The position numbers and the translations under genes were made by a program. Of a stretch of 11,784 nucleotides of DNA, positions 1-8,300 are shown one piece after another. Source of the stretch: CALGLS01 sp047626155 (GTDB lineage: Bacteria > Bacteroidota > Bacteroidia > Chitinophagales > Saprospiraceae); NCBI GenBank assembly GCA_047626155.1, contig JBLHRR010000169.1, forward strand, positions 1-11,784, read 5' to 3'. The notes under the pieces were generated by a model that was not told the origin of the DNA, made no database searches, and worked only from the letters and a program-made list of their open reading frames with translations. How positions within the stretch are numbered: the first letter of the stretch is position 1; each line of letters starts with the position of its first letter.

Positions 1-26
1 ACTTTATTCCAGAATATTTGAGAAAC

Positions 27-43
27 AAAAAACCGAAGCGGCT
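27..43 (-). terminator. Weak putative intrinsic terminator after the anti-sigma gene
   Basis: Read on the minus strand, a short stem (AGCCG, loop CTT, CGGTT) runs straight into a T-run. It lies about 75 bases beyond the anti-sigma stop, where the minus-strand operon should end. The stem is only five pairs and contains a G-U pair, so the call is tentative. Confidence 0.3.
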
Positions 44-115
44 ATTAAAATAAAATGTTTAAATAAAATGACAGCCCTTGGTATGCCCATTTCTCAGAAG
101 TATGTAGCTTGATTG

Positions 116-1037
116 TTATGAATAGTTGCCGAAGGTCTGACTTGTTTTTTCGTGCAACAACGCCATTGTAGTCACTAAAACTTTAGCCTTCGCCTGATCA
201 CCGCTATACAATGTTGCCAAGGCAAAATACCATTCCGACTGTTGAATAAAGCGGTGTTTTTTAATATTTGCTAAGTTGCCAAAATCTGCTTTTGATTCCT
301 CAACAGATCCTTTAGCCATCTCAGCCACGGCTTTTAAGAATAACAAGTTACCGGTGTTTTGTTGGGTCTCAGAAAGAGCCTTCCATAGCTCCAGTACCTT
401 ATCAAAATCTTTTTCCCAATAGGCTAATTCGAATTGTTCGCGGGTGCTTAATTCGCCTTGCCCACGTACATTAGGTCGCAATGAGGCGTGATAGTATGGT
501 TCAAAATGCTGTGCAAAAAGCTTTTTGTTTTTGGAATTGTTTGGAGTTGATTCGGCGTAATCTCGCTTTTTTTTGTTAGAGCGAGGAGGTAATTTCTTTT
601 TTTCAATTGTTGGTGGGTCTTCAACCGGTGGAGCAACTTTTGTTTCTTCTGGAATTTCTTCTTTTTTCGTTTCTTCTATCTCTCCTTTTTCTTCTAATTC
701 TATTGCTGGGTTTTCTGTTGCTTTAGTTGGTTTTTCTTTTTCATTTGTGCTAAACCAATAAAGCAAAATCAATGTAAGTAAAGCCAATAAAAAGATAAGC
801 CCCTTTGTGGAACCACCGATTTTTTTTATCCGTTTCCAAATGCTCAGGTGCAGCATCCAATTGCCTTAATCGACTTTTCAATTGGCTACGCCCTTCCATA
901 CGAATGGCTTGTAAAGAAAAACGAGCCTCCTCTACTTCATTGCTCAACTTTTCGTCTTCCGCCATAGCCAGTCCAAAGGCCTCTTTTTCAGAGCCATCCA
1001 TTATTCCGTTTAGGTATTGTTCTATGCGTTTATCCAT
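116..1037 (-). pseudogene. Anti-sigma factor with TPR-like periplasmic tail, frame-interrupted
   Basis: This is a single-pass membrane anti-sigma factor of Bacteroidota type, expected to hold the adjacent ECF sigma factor at the inner membrane. The reading starts at the ATG at 1037, ten bases after the sigma stop, so the two are co-transcribed. Residues 1-72 form an acidic helical cytoplasmic domain that begins MDKRIEQYLNG. It resembles the N-terminal domain of these anti-sigma proteins but has no zinc-binding His/Cys motif. The frame then breaks at an A8 run (plus-strand T8, 820-827). Unshifted translation adds 23 aberrant residues and stops at 750, giving a soluble 95-residue product without a membrane anchor. 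Removing one A gives a continuous 306-residue protein: membrane segment at about 79-95 (LIFLLALLTLILLYWF), a Glu/Lys/Pro-rich linker to about 158, then a helical TPR-like region to the end. It could be a pseudogene, a slippage-controlled gene or a base-call error. The family call comes from architecture and gene order. Confidence 0.7.
820..827 (-). other. A8 homopolymer at the anti-sigma frame break
   Basis: In the mRNA sense the run reads GAT followed by eight A and TCGG. Codons 70-72 (Asp-Lys-Lys) are shared by the upstream frame. With seven A the frame continues into Ile-Gly-Gly and the membrane segment. Runs of eight A are known sites of RNA-polymerase slippage and also of sequencing error, so this single site decides whether the gene is broken. 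Confidence 0.75.
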
Positions 1038-1047
1038 ATATAACCAT

Positions 1048-1665
1048 TTATTGCCATCCGAAACAAAAACTTAACAAAATCATCATCTTTTTTCTATCCG
1101 CTACTACTTTTTTCAACAAACCCAATGCCCGTGATAAGGTAGCGTTGATTGAGGAGTACCCTTCTGATTCTTGAATTTTTTCTAAAGAAAGTCCATCATA
1201 ATATCTACGAATCAGGAGTGATCTATTTTTTTCCGATAGGGATTGCATGGCCTTTCGGAGTATCTCCTTTTGTTCTTCTTGTAAATCATCCAGCTCAAAA
1301 TAACCTCCCGATTGCTGCTCTTCCAAAGCATAGCTTTCCGCAAACATCTGTTCTTTTTTGGCCACTGCTTTTTCGCTTCGTAGCTTATATAATATTTTAT
1401 TCCGACCGATGGCGAATAGATAAGTTTTCAGACCGACCTCCAATTTCTGCAAACGGCCGGACGATACTTATTCATAAAAAGCAATGACGCTTTCTTGCCA
1501 ACAATCGGTCAGGTCTGCATTGGAAAGAGAAAACTTGGAAGAAGCCCAGCTGAGAAATGGAGATTTGTACGACAGATATATTTGTTCGATAGCGCGTTCA
1601 TCACCCGATCGAATAGTAGCTAATATATTTGTCTCCTCTGGAAGAGAGGGGTTTTCGCTTGGCAT
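1048..1665 (-). pseudogene. ECF sigma-70 factor with an internal TAA stop
   Basis: An extracytoplasmic-function sigma factor that would direct RNA polymerase to a small regulon under control of the following anti-sigma gene. From the ATG at 1665 the protein reads 65 residues (beginning MPSENPSLPEE), with sigma-2.1/2.2-like sequence ending DLTDCWQESVIAFYE. An in-frame TAA (1468-1470) follows. The same frame then continues VSSGRLQKLEVGLKTYLFAI, which is the sigma-2.3/2.4 part. The sigma-4 helix-turn-helix region (around LSEKNRSLLIRRYYDGLSLE, then a TLSRALG motif) completes 139 further residues. Without the stop the protein would be about 205 residues, normal for an ECF factor. No base is gained or lost, so the lesion is a nonsense codon, not a frameshift. 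The last dozen residues (MMILLSFCFGWQ) are unusually hydrophobic. Restart at TTG 1452 would give only half of sigma-2 plus sigma-4 and is unlikely to be functional. Confidence 0.8.
1468..1470 (-). other. In-frame TAA inside the sigma-2 domain
   Basis: The codon between GAA (Glu) and GTA (Val) is TAA. The protein is readable and family-like on both sides in the same frame. A single T in place of A (AAA, Lys) would restore the gene. TAA and TGA serve as normal terminators elsewhere in the window, so general stop reassignment is not supported. Confidence 0.8.
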
Positions 1666-1963
1666 TCTTTGATTTTAAAGTAGTTTTCAAGTAAGTGATA
1701 GCTTCGGGGAAGGGGTTCTGTTATTAAGAAGGTGTAAGATAGTGAAATAAAGTATGGAAGATTGTTTTGAAAAAACCGAAAGGACTAATTACCAGCTTGA
1801 GGTTTTCGATGGGCAAGGGCGTTTGGTTTTTCAGTGGAAATGATATGCGCGGGTCAATGGACGTTAGTCCGCGATTGTCGAAGGGGGTAGTTGTTGGTGA
1901 GGTAGTACATTTCTGAAACCCTTTAGTATCTTTAAGTCAAAACATTCAACAAACACCTTCACC
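1666..1963. other. Divergent intergenic spacer
   Basis: This 298-base spacer lies between the minus-strand sigma operon and the plus-strand DUF4139 gene, so promoters for both should be here. I see no convincing gene, RNA or strong repeat. On the plus strand a TATCTTTA at 1927-1934 partly resembles the Bacteroidota -7 element (TAnnTTTG), but no matching -33 TTTG is placed correctly. Confidence 0.5.
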
Positions 1964-3601
1964 ATGCTAAGATACCTCCTCCTCCCGGCCCTCTTCTTCC
2001 TAACAATAAGCATCCATGCCCAGGATGTAACGAAAGATTTCAAAACCAATTCCATTTCCATTTTCAAAAACGGAACTGCTTTTTTTGTCAAATCTGGAAT
2101 CGTAAAATCAGAAGATAAAACGTATCGGATGACGGAGAATATTCCTCCAGCTTTGTTTGGGACTTATTGGGTTTTGTCTCCTTCCGGAGAAGTTACTTCA
2201 ATGAGTAGTTATGTGGATACTTTGAATACGACTAATAGTGTTTTTGCAAATTCGTTGAGCGAAATGATGGTGGCGAATATTGGGAAAAAAGTAACCTTGC
2301 ATTTAACTGGCGATGAAAATGAATTGTTAGAAGGCACAATGGAGGAGGTCGCTAAGGGAAAGATAACCAATCCCAGAAACCCTAGAGAGACAATGGAAGT
2401 CCCCATTCCTAATATCATCAATTTCAAGATGAATGGAAAATGGATGACTTTAAATATGAATCAAATCAAGCGCATTGAATTTTCGGAGAATCCGAAGCAG
2501 GAATACCAGCGAAAGCAAAAAGAAGCAAAACCTGTTTTACAAATTGATTTTGCCAGCAATAAAACGGAGCAAGCGTTGGATATGATGTACCTTTCTAAGG
2601 GCATGTCCTGGACTCCGATTTATTTAATTGAATTACTCGATGAGAAGAAAGCACGCCTGACTCTTCGTGCTGAAGTGGTAAACAACATTGAAGACATTGA
2701 AAACACAACGGTGAATTTTGTAGTGGGTGTGCCCAATTTCAGCTATGCAAAACAATTAACGGCACTTACTGATTTTTCTAAACTGGGAAATTTTAATTCG
2801 CATGCTGAAATGAATTTCCATAATATTTCTAACGCCAATTTCGCACAACAACAAACCAATAATTACGGCATACATGACATGAACTCCAACATCGCTGTCA
2901 ATGTAAACGGCTTAGATGGTAGCGCCGAAGAGGATTTGTATTTTTATACCCTAAAAAATATGACGCTCAAAAAAATGGGCAGAGGCCACTACCCTGTCTT
3001 TTCTGCTGAAATTGACATTGCCCACATCTACGAATGCAACCTCCCCCAAAACACCGCCAATAAAAACAGCTATAAAAAAGAATACCTCTTTTCTGTGAAT
3101 CCCAATAAGGTGATTCACTCCATTAAAATAAATAACAACACCAAATATCCCTTCACCACCGGCCCCGCTTTAGTCGTCAAACAACAGGGCGATACGAAAC
3201 CCATTAGTCAGGATAAACTGAACTACACTTCCATTAAAGGCCACTCTTTTGTAAAACTAACGGAGGCTCCTGATGTACAAATTACACAGGCAGAAAAGTC
3301 CATTTCTAACAAGGACAAAGCGAAGACCATCACGAAAGGAAAGCACAATTACCACTACGATCTGCTCAAGGTAGAAGGACAGGTGGTCATTAAAAATTAC
3401 AAAGCAAAAGACATTGATATAAATGTACGTCGTACCATTATCGGAGATTTGCAGGAGTCTTCCATAAAGTGGCTAAAGTCAGAGCGGGTAACGGCATCGA
3501 GTGATTTGAATAAGTTGACGGATATTTGTTGGGAGACGAATGTAAAGGCGGGTCAGGAGTTGAAGATTACTTATGTTTATGAGATTTTGATTCCGCATTG
3601 A
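1964..3601 (+). CDS. Secreted DUF4139-like protein, 545 residues
   Basis: The function is unknown. The protein belongs by pattern to the DUF4140/DUF4139 group, beta-rich proteins of unclear role. It starts at the ATG at 1964 with a classic signal peptide (MLRYLLLPALFFLTISIHAQ, likely cut after Ala), so it is periplasmic or exported. Residues from about 25 to 85 (SISIFKNGTAFFVKSG, then a YRMTENIPPAL stretch) match the DUF4140-like start. Residues about 195 to 260 carry the DUF4139 signature: MMYLSKGMSWTPIYLIEL (Trp-Thr-Pro near 213), then a LRAEVVNNIEDIENTTVNF stretch corresponding to the usual 'N-N-T-G-E-D-W' segment. An Asn-rich insertion (about 275-320) interrupts the C-terminal half. The frame is clean and ends in TGA, with about fifty lysines, which is normal composition. 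It is a single gene; no partner is visible. Fairly sure of the family; the biological role cannot be read from context. Confidence 0.82.
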   Translation: MLRYLLLPALFFLTISIHAQDVTKDFKTNSISIFKNGTAFFVKSGIVKSEDKTYRMTENIPPALFGTYWVLSPSGEVTSMSSYVDTLNTTNSVFANSLSEMMVANIGKKVTLHLTGDENELLEGTMEEVAKGKITNPRNPRETMEVPIPNIINFKMNGKWMTLNMNQIKRIEFSENPKQEYQRKQKEAKPVLQIDFASNKTEQALDMMYLSKGMSWTPIYLIELLDEKKARLTLRAEVVNNIEDIENTTVNFVVGVPNFSYAKQLTALTDFSKLGNFNSHAEMNFHNISNANFAQQQTNNYGIHDMNSNIAVNVNGLDGSAEEDLYFYTLKNMTLKKMGRGHYPVFSAEIDIAHIYECNLPQNTANKNSYKKEYLFSVNPNKVIHSIKINNNTKYPFTTGPALVVKQQGDTKPISQDKLNYTSIKGHSFVKLTEAPDVQITQAEKSISNKDKAKTITKGKHNYHYDLLKVEGQVVIKNYKAKDIDINVRRTIIGDLQESSIKWLKSERVTASSDLNKLTDICWETNVKAGQELKITYVYEILIPH

Positions 3602-3631
3602 TTCCTGAGTTATTAATTCAGCATAAAGACT

Positions 3632-3693
3632 CACTTCTTAACTCGCTCAGCGGTACCACTGAGCTAACGTGGTAGATCGCGAGCTATTAAGTG
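3632..3693. other. 62-base imperfect hairpin / cruciform
   Basis: Outer arms 3632-3646 and 3679-3693 align without gaps with 12 of 15 pairs (CACTT and CTCGC against GCGAG and AAGTG). Inside them TACCAC (3654-3659) pairs with GTGGTA (3669-3674) around a nine-base loop. A competing palindrome, GCTCAG-c-GGTACC-a-CTGAGC (3645-3664), uses the same bases. It lies 31 bases after the DUF4139 stop and 21 bases before the IS630 end. It could act as a bidirectional terminator without a T-run, a REP-like repeat or a small structured RNA; the sequence does not decide between these. Confidence 0.55.
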
Positions 3694-3716
3694 TGGATTT
3701 GGGAATGAGAGGCTTA

Positions 3717-3746
3717 GTACAGCGTGTAGAAAGTTTTTTCGTATTT
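3717..3746 (+). repeat. Left terminal inverted repeat of the IS630 element
   Basis: Begins GTACAGCGTGTAGAAAG. It matches the reverse complement of 4878-4907 at 23 of 30 positions, including blocks GTACA, GTGTA, TTT and GTATTT. Transposase binding sites are expected here. Confidence 0.85.
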
Positions 3747-3766
3747 TGGTGTTAAAAAAAAGCACG

Positions 3767-4889
3767 ATGAAAAAGCAACACGTTAACTTATCGATCAATG
3801 ATAAAGAGTCTCTTCAAAAGTTATTGTCAAAAGGAACAATAAATGTACGTAAGCAAAAGCGAGCGATGGCTTTACTAGAATTGAATAAAGGAAAAACCTA
3901 TGAATCGGTTTGCGATATTCTAAATATATCTAGTAAGTCTGCTAAGAGGTGGACGGATTGTTATAAAGAAGATGGCTTAAATTTTTTAGAAGATAAACCA
4001 CGTTCCGGTCGCCCTACTGGGTTAAGTGGGAAAGACAGAGCTAAAATTACAGCAATTGCGTATAGCAAACCACCTGAGGGTTATGCCCGATGGAGTTTAC
4101 GATTACTAGCAGATAAAGTGGTCGAACTCGATATAGTCGATTCGATTTCCTTTAAACAAGTTGGGTTGATTTTAAAAAAAACGAATTGCAACCTCACAGG
4201 AAAAGGCAATGGTGTATCCGCAAAGTAACAGCGAGTTTTTTAGCTCGATTAGAAATCATTCTTCGTTTGTATTTATTAGCTTACAATGAAGAATATCCGG
4301 TGATTTGCTTTGATGAAAGGCCGTGTTTCTTAATTGGAGATACAATTGAAGGACTAGAAATGAAGCCTGGACAAGTTGCAAAAGAGAATTATTCTTATAG
4401 CAAACATGGTAGCTGTTGTATATTAGCAGCAATAGAACCATTAACGGGTCAAAGGTTTGCTCATGTGAGAGCTCAACATAGGAAAAAAGAATTTGCAATT
4501 TTCATCAAAGAACTTAGTGAGCACTATCCAAATGCTAAATGTATAAGAATTGTTTTAGATAATTTGAATACTCATGGAAGTCATTCCTTTTATGAAGAAT
4601 TTGATGCGAAAACAGCCGCTGAGCTTACACAGAAAATTGATTTTATTTTACGCCAAAAAGTTCGTCTTGGCTCAACATGATCGAAATAGAGTTTTCAGCT
4701 TTATCCAGACAATGTTTGAATCGAAGAATTCCATGTATGAAAAAATTGGAATCAGAAGTGTTGACATTTTTCAAAGAACGTTCCCTAAAGGGCATTAAAA
4801 TTAATTGGCAATTTACTCAACAACAAGCACGTAAAAAGTTGAATCGAAGATATTCTGAAGTAAATTCAGTAAACAAGAAATACAAATAA
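3767..4889 (+). pseudogene. IS630-family DDE transposase, split into three frames
   Basis: The transposase of the surrounding element cuts and joins DNA at TA dinucleotides. The ATG at 3767 follows the left inverted repeat. Segment 1 (3767-4228, 153 residues) holds the N-terminal helix-turn-helix domains, with KPRSGRPTGLSGK as the interdomain motif. Segment 2 (overlapping from 4186, stop at 4678-4680) carries the first two catalytic acids: Asp of VICFDE (4312-4314) and Asp of VLDNLNTH (4558-4560). Segment 3 carries WLNMIEIEFS, whose first Glu (4683-4685) fits the third DDE residue, and runs to the TAA at 4889. The first junction is an A8 run where a -1 shift restores the frame. The second is a T4 run (4641-4644) where one extra T would turn IDFILRQ into the expected IDFYFTPKSSSWLN. 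Repaired length is about 374 residues, normal for the family. Even with the -1 shift the present gene lacks its catalytic Glu, so it is probably inactive. Confidence 0.85.
4174..4181 (+). other. A8 run, candidate -1 frameshift site in the transposase
   Basis: Frame 0 reads TTA AAA AAA ACG AAT. A -1 slip on A-AAA-AAA gives AAC GAA TTG CAA CCT CAC, that is NELQPHRKRQWCI, the family-like continuation. Some IS630 elements are known to make transposase from two overlapping frames, so this break may be functional. Confidence 0.55.
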
Positions 4890-4907
4890 ATTTATTACAC
4901 AATGTAC
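4878..4907 (-). repeat. Right terminal inverted repeat of the IS630 element
   Basis: Read on the minus strand it begins GTACATTGTGTAATAAA and mirrors the left end. It overlaps the last codons and stop of the transposase gene. Confidence 0.85.
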
Positions 4908-4909
4908 TA

Positions 4910-5333
4910 TGGGGACTGAATTAAAAAAAGCGGCATCTTTGTGAAGGGTCCCACTCCTACGGAATCAAATTATATTCGTATTATTTATTAGTACCAAAAA
5001 TGACATCCCCCTGTGATTTTGGGGCCTCAAAAAACAAAGTACTGAACAGATACGAAATAAATCTCAAAAAAATATTATCTTTAAAGGTCCTCGTTCAGCT
5101 TATTAGCTAAATATCCAATTTGTTTTCCGATCTCAAAAAAGGTAAGATAGTCGATTTACTTGCTTGAAATTAATACTTTCAACAAGAGCTGCAGTATTTA
5201 CCCTTACCTTCTCACTCTTTGAGACTCTTTAAAAAATGCTTCCGTAGGAGTGACTTCCCCTAAGAATAAGGTGTGCAGAAACTTAAATGACACCACTTGT
5301 TGAATTTTCAAATACCAAAAAAACAAAATCAAA
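4910..5333. other. Non-coding leader of the giant gene
   Basis: These 424 bases separate the IS from the surface-protein start. No reading frame looks like a protein. The notable content is a 13-bp inverted repeat (4952-4964 and 5240-5252) and a weak CCCC/GGGG hairpin near 5007-5023. No clear -33/-7 promoter pair is seen. The stretch just before the start codon is A-rich without a strong Shine-Dalgarno sequence, as is common in Bacteroidota. Confidence 0.5.
4952..5252. repeat. Segment bounded by a 13-bp perfect inverted repeat
   Basis: CACTCCTACGGAA at 4952-4964 returns as its exact reverse complement TTCCGTAGGAGTG at 5240-5252. Similarity extends weakly outward (GGG-rich) and inward (CA then T-rich). 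The 301-bp unit has no gene, so it has the form of a small non-autonomous (MITE-like) element or a pair of REP-like half-sites. No target duplication is evident. Confidence 0.45.
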
Positions 5334-8300
5334 ATGAGATTTTCTTTACTTGCAATCTGCTGTCTATTCACCACCATTTCTTTTTCACAAATAAATGACT
5401 GTATCGACGCTATTGTCATTTGTGCCAATGATGACATAGGCTTCAACCCCAATGGTGCGGGATTAAACGACTTCGCCGATCCAGATAATAATGAGGGCTG
5501 TATCGTTGCCTTGGAATCAAACTCTGCTTGGTATTATTTTGAAATAGAGGCCGGAGCACCTATAGGCTTGCAAATCGGATTTACAATTTCGCCAAATGGA
5601 GGCATAGGGGAAGACTACGATTGGGCAGTCTTCGGCCCTGATGTAAATTGTGATAATCTTGGAAGTCCGTTAAGGTGTTCTTCCTCCAGCGCAACTTGTG
5701 GTTTTTGTCCGGAAACAGGTATTGGTAATGGAACAACAGATACCAGTGAAGGTCCGGGAACAGGAGATGGCTTTGTTTCTCTAATTAACGTTGTTCCCGG
5801 TCAGGGATTTTATTTAATGATTGACAATTGGGCTGGAACCAATAACGGATTTTTGATGACTTGGACAGGATCTGCGGCACCATATTTAAATTGTGCTGCA
5901 GAGACGCCTTGTGTATTAGTGGCAGATGCAGGAATAGATGTTACGGAATGTGAAGACGGCAACTCTTTTCTTTTAACAGGGTCTAGCGATGGAAATGACG
6001 GAGCAGAAAGTTATATTTGGACAGGAACAAATGGAGGTACCGCTTATTTAAATAATCCAAACTTACAATCACCAACAGTAACCTTACCTAATGGTGTTTC
6101 AGGGTCTATTACTTATACATTAACTGTTACGGAGGGAACTTGTATTGCTACAGATGAAGTTGTAATAACCGTTAATCCAATTCCTTCGGTTTCTTTATTT
6201 CCAGTAGGACCTTTCTGTCCGGAAAGCCAGGCAGTTTCTCTAACAGCAAGCCCTTTTGGAGGGACCTGGACAGGTGCTCCCGGTGGATTGTTTAATCCGC
6301 AGACCAATGGTTCTGGAACTCATCCGGTAACCTACACTTATATAGATGGAAATGGTTGTTCTAATAGTGCTGCTATTGATATCATAGTTTATAATAGTCC
6401 TTCTGTGAGTATAAGTCCTGATAACCCTGCTTCTTTTTGCACTGATGACGGCGTACTTTTAACTGCCACAGGCTCAGGAGGTCTCCCAGGATACTCTTAC
6501 GAATGGGCAACCCCAATAGGGGGAGGAACCGATATAGATTATTTTGCTTTTGTGGAAGGTTCTTATGATGTACTAGTTACGGATTTTAATGGATGTACTG
6601 CAACCGAATCAATTGTTGTAATCGAGAATTATAACCCGATCGTTGCAACTGTAGACCCCGGTCCACTTTGTGAAACCATTGGATTTTATACATTAATGGG
6701 AACACCAAGTGGAGGAACCTGGTCGGGACCATTTGTATCTGTAACTGGAAACATCTTTCCTTCAAGTATTGGAGAAGGGGCTTTTTCAGTAACCTACACC
6801 TATACCGATGAATTTGGTTGTTCTTCTGCAGATAACTTGGATGTGCTCATCACTTCTCCTCCTCTTGCTATACCTACCAATAATGGACCTTACTGCACAG
6901 GGGAGACCATCGAGCTTTTCGGAAATACCGATGGAAATGGAGCAAACATTATCTACTTCTGGGAGGGTCCAAATGGGTATGTCTCTAATGTGCAAAACCC
7001 AACAAATGCAACCGCCTCCGGTTCTTATTCGCTTCTAGTAACGATTGATGACTGTACTTCGAATCCTGAATTTACAACCGTTGTTTTAGCTCCTACGCCA
7101 GACGCAGTTGCCTCTAATGACGGACCTTATTGCCCCGGACAAATCATACAGATAAATGGTAATACTTCAGCTCAAGGAACAAGTACTTCTTATGCCTGGA
7201 CTGGCCCAAACGGGTATGTCTCTAGTATACAAAACCCAAATAATGCTACAGAAAGTGGATTTTATGAATTGATAATTACAGTGGACGGTTGTGAATCTAC
7301 TCCAGTTTTTACAGAGGTTAGTTTCAATAATGCTCCTGATGCAGAAGCTAGTAACTCGGGGCCATACTGTATTGGAGATAACATCCTATTATCTTCCTCT
7401 ACAAACACCTCTGGAACAATAATTAGTTATTCTTGGACTGGACCAGGTGGGTATGTTTCTCTTGATCAAAATCCAATTGATGCAACCGTAGCCGGAACTT
7501 ATACGGTTACAATTGATGTCGATGGTTGCCAATCAGCAGCGGTTGCCACCCAAATAAGTATAAATGCCTTACCTGTCCCAAGCATAACAGGGGATAGTGA
7601 ATTTTGTCAAGGTAATACCATAACAATTGATGCGGGACTATTTAGTAGTTATGATTGGAGTGATGGAACTACGAACCAAACCTTGGAGGTAAATAGCAAT
7701 GGCACTTTTTCCGTAACGGTTACTAATGCTGCTGGCTGCTCGGGAGAGGATCAATATACGGTTATACAAAATAATAATCCAGTACCGAATATTACCGGTC
7801 CTTCTGGATTTTGTACTGGAGAAAGCATCAGTCTTGATGCTGGCGTTTTCAACAGTTATGAATGGGGAGATGGTACAATGAATCAAACCCTAGGCATTAC
7901 TACCGGAGCTACTTATAGTGTTACGGTTACCGATGGAAACGGTTGTACCGGAGAAGATCAATTAGAGGTCATTGAAAATATGATAACTACGCCAACAATT
8001 ACAGGAACACTGGACTTCTGTAACGGCGAAATCAACACGCTCGACGCAGGAACTTATAACCAATACCTTTGGACAGGAGGTACCAATAATCAGACATTAG
8101 ATGTCAACACAAATGGAGATTACGGAGTAACGGTTACAGATATTAATGGATGTACGGCTGAAGATATGGTCACTGTAAATGTAAATGTAAACCCAACTCC
8201 TGTGATTACTGGTGATGATACTTTTTGTGAAGGTGCATCAAGTACTTTAGATGCAGGTACTTTCCAAGGATACCTATGGTCAGATGGCTCTGCTAACCAA

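Larger units (their letters stand above)
3715..4909 (+). mobile_element. IS630-family insertion sequence, complete ends
   Basis: The element is delimited by TA dinucleotides (3715-3716 and 4908-4909), the expected IS630 target duplication. Inside them both ends read GTACA, as 30-bp terminal inverted repeats. Excluding the duplication it is 1191 bp, the usual size for the family. It carries one transposase gene, broken twice. Removing the element joins ...GAGAGGCT-TA-TGGGGACTG..., the predicted empty site. It sits between the DUF4139 gene and the giant surface-protein gene and disrupts no recognisable gene. Confidence 0.88.

Noticed and set aside
805..1487. Plus-strand reading frames opposite the sigma and anti-sigma genes
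   Set aside because: They are antisense shadows; the minus-strand frames carry the family-like sequence.
1048..1665. General stop-codon reassignment to explain the internal TAA
   Set aside because: TAA and TGA end other genes in the window at sensible positions, and the 2150-codon frame contains neither.
1927..1934. TATCTTTA as a -7 promoter element for the DUF4139 gene (a similar TATCTTTA lies at 5076-5083 before the giant gene)
   Set aside because: The last base of the consensus is wrong and no TTTG lies at the expected upstream distance in either case.
3640..3680. tRNA-like D-arm on the minus strand (TTAGCTCAGTGGTA)
   Set aside because: No anticodon arm, T-arm or acceptor pairing can be built around it; the match is explained by the local palindrome.
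4950..4966. ACTCCTACGGA resembling the universal 16S rRNA segment
   Set aside because: Only about eleven bases agree and the flanks do not match rRNA; it is part of a local inverted repeat.
5204..5452. 82-residue minus-strand reading frame across the giant gene start
   Set aside because: It overlaps the signal-peptide coding region antisense, has no recognisable motif and no supporting context.
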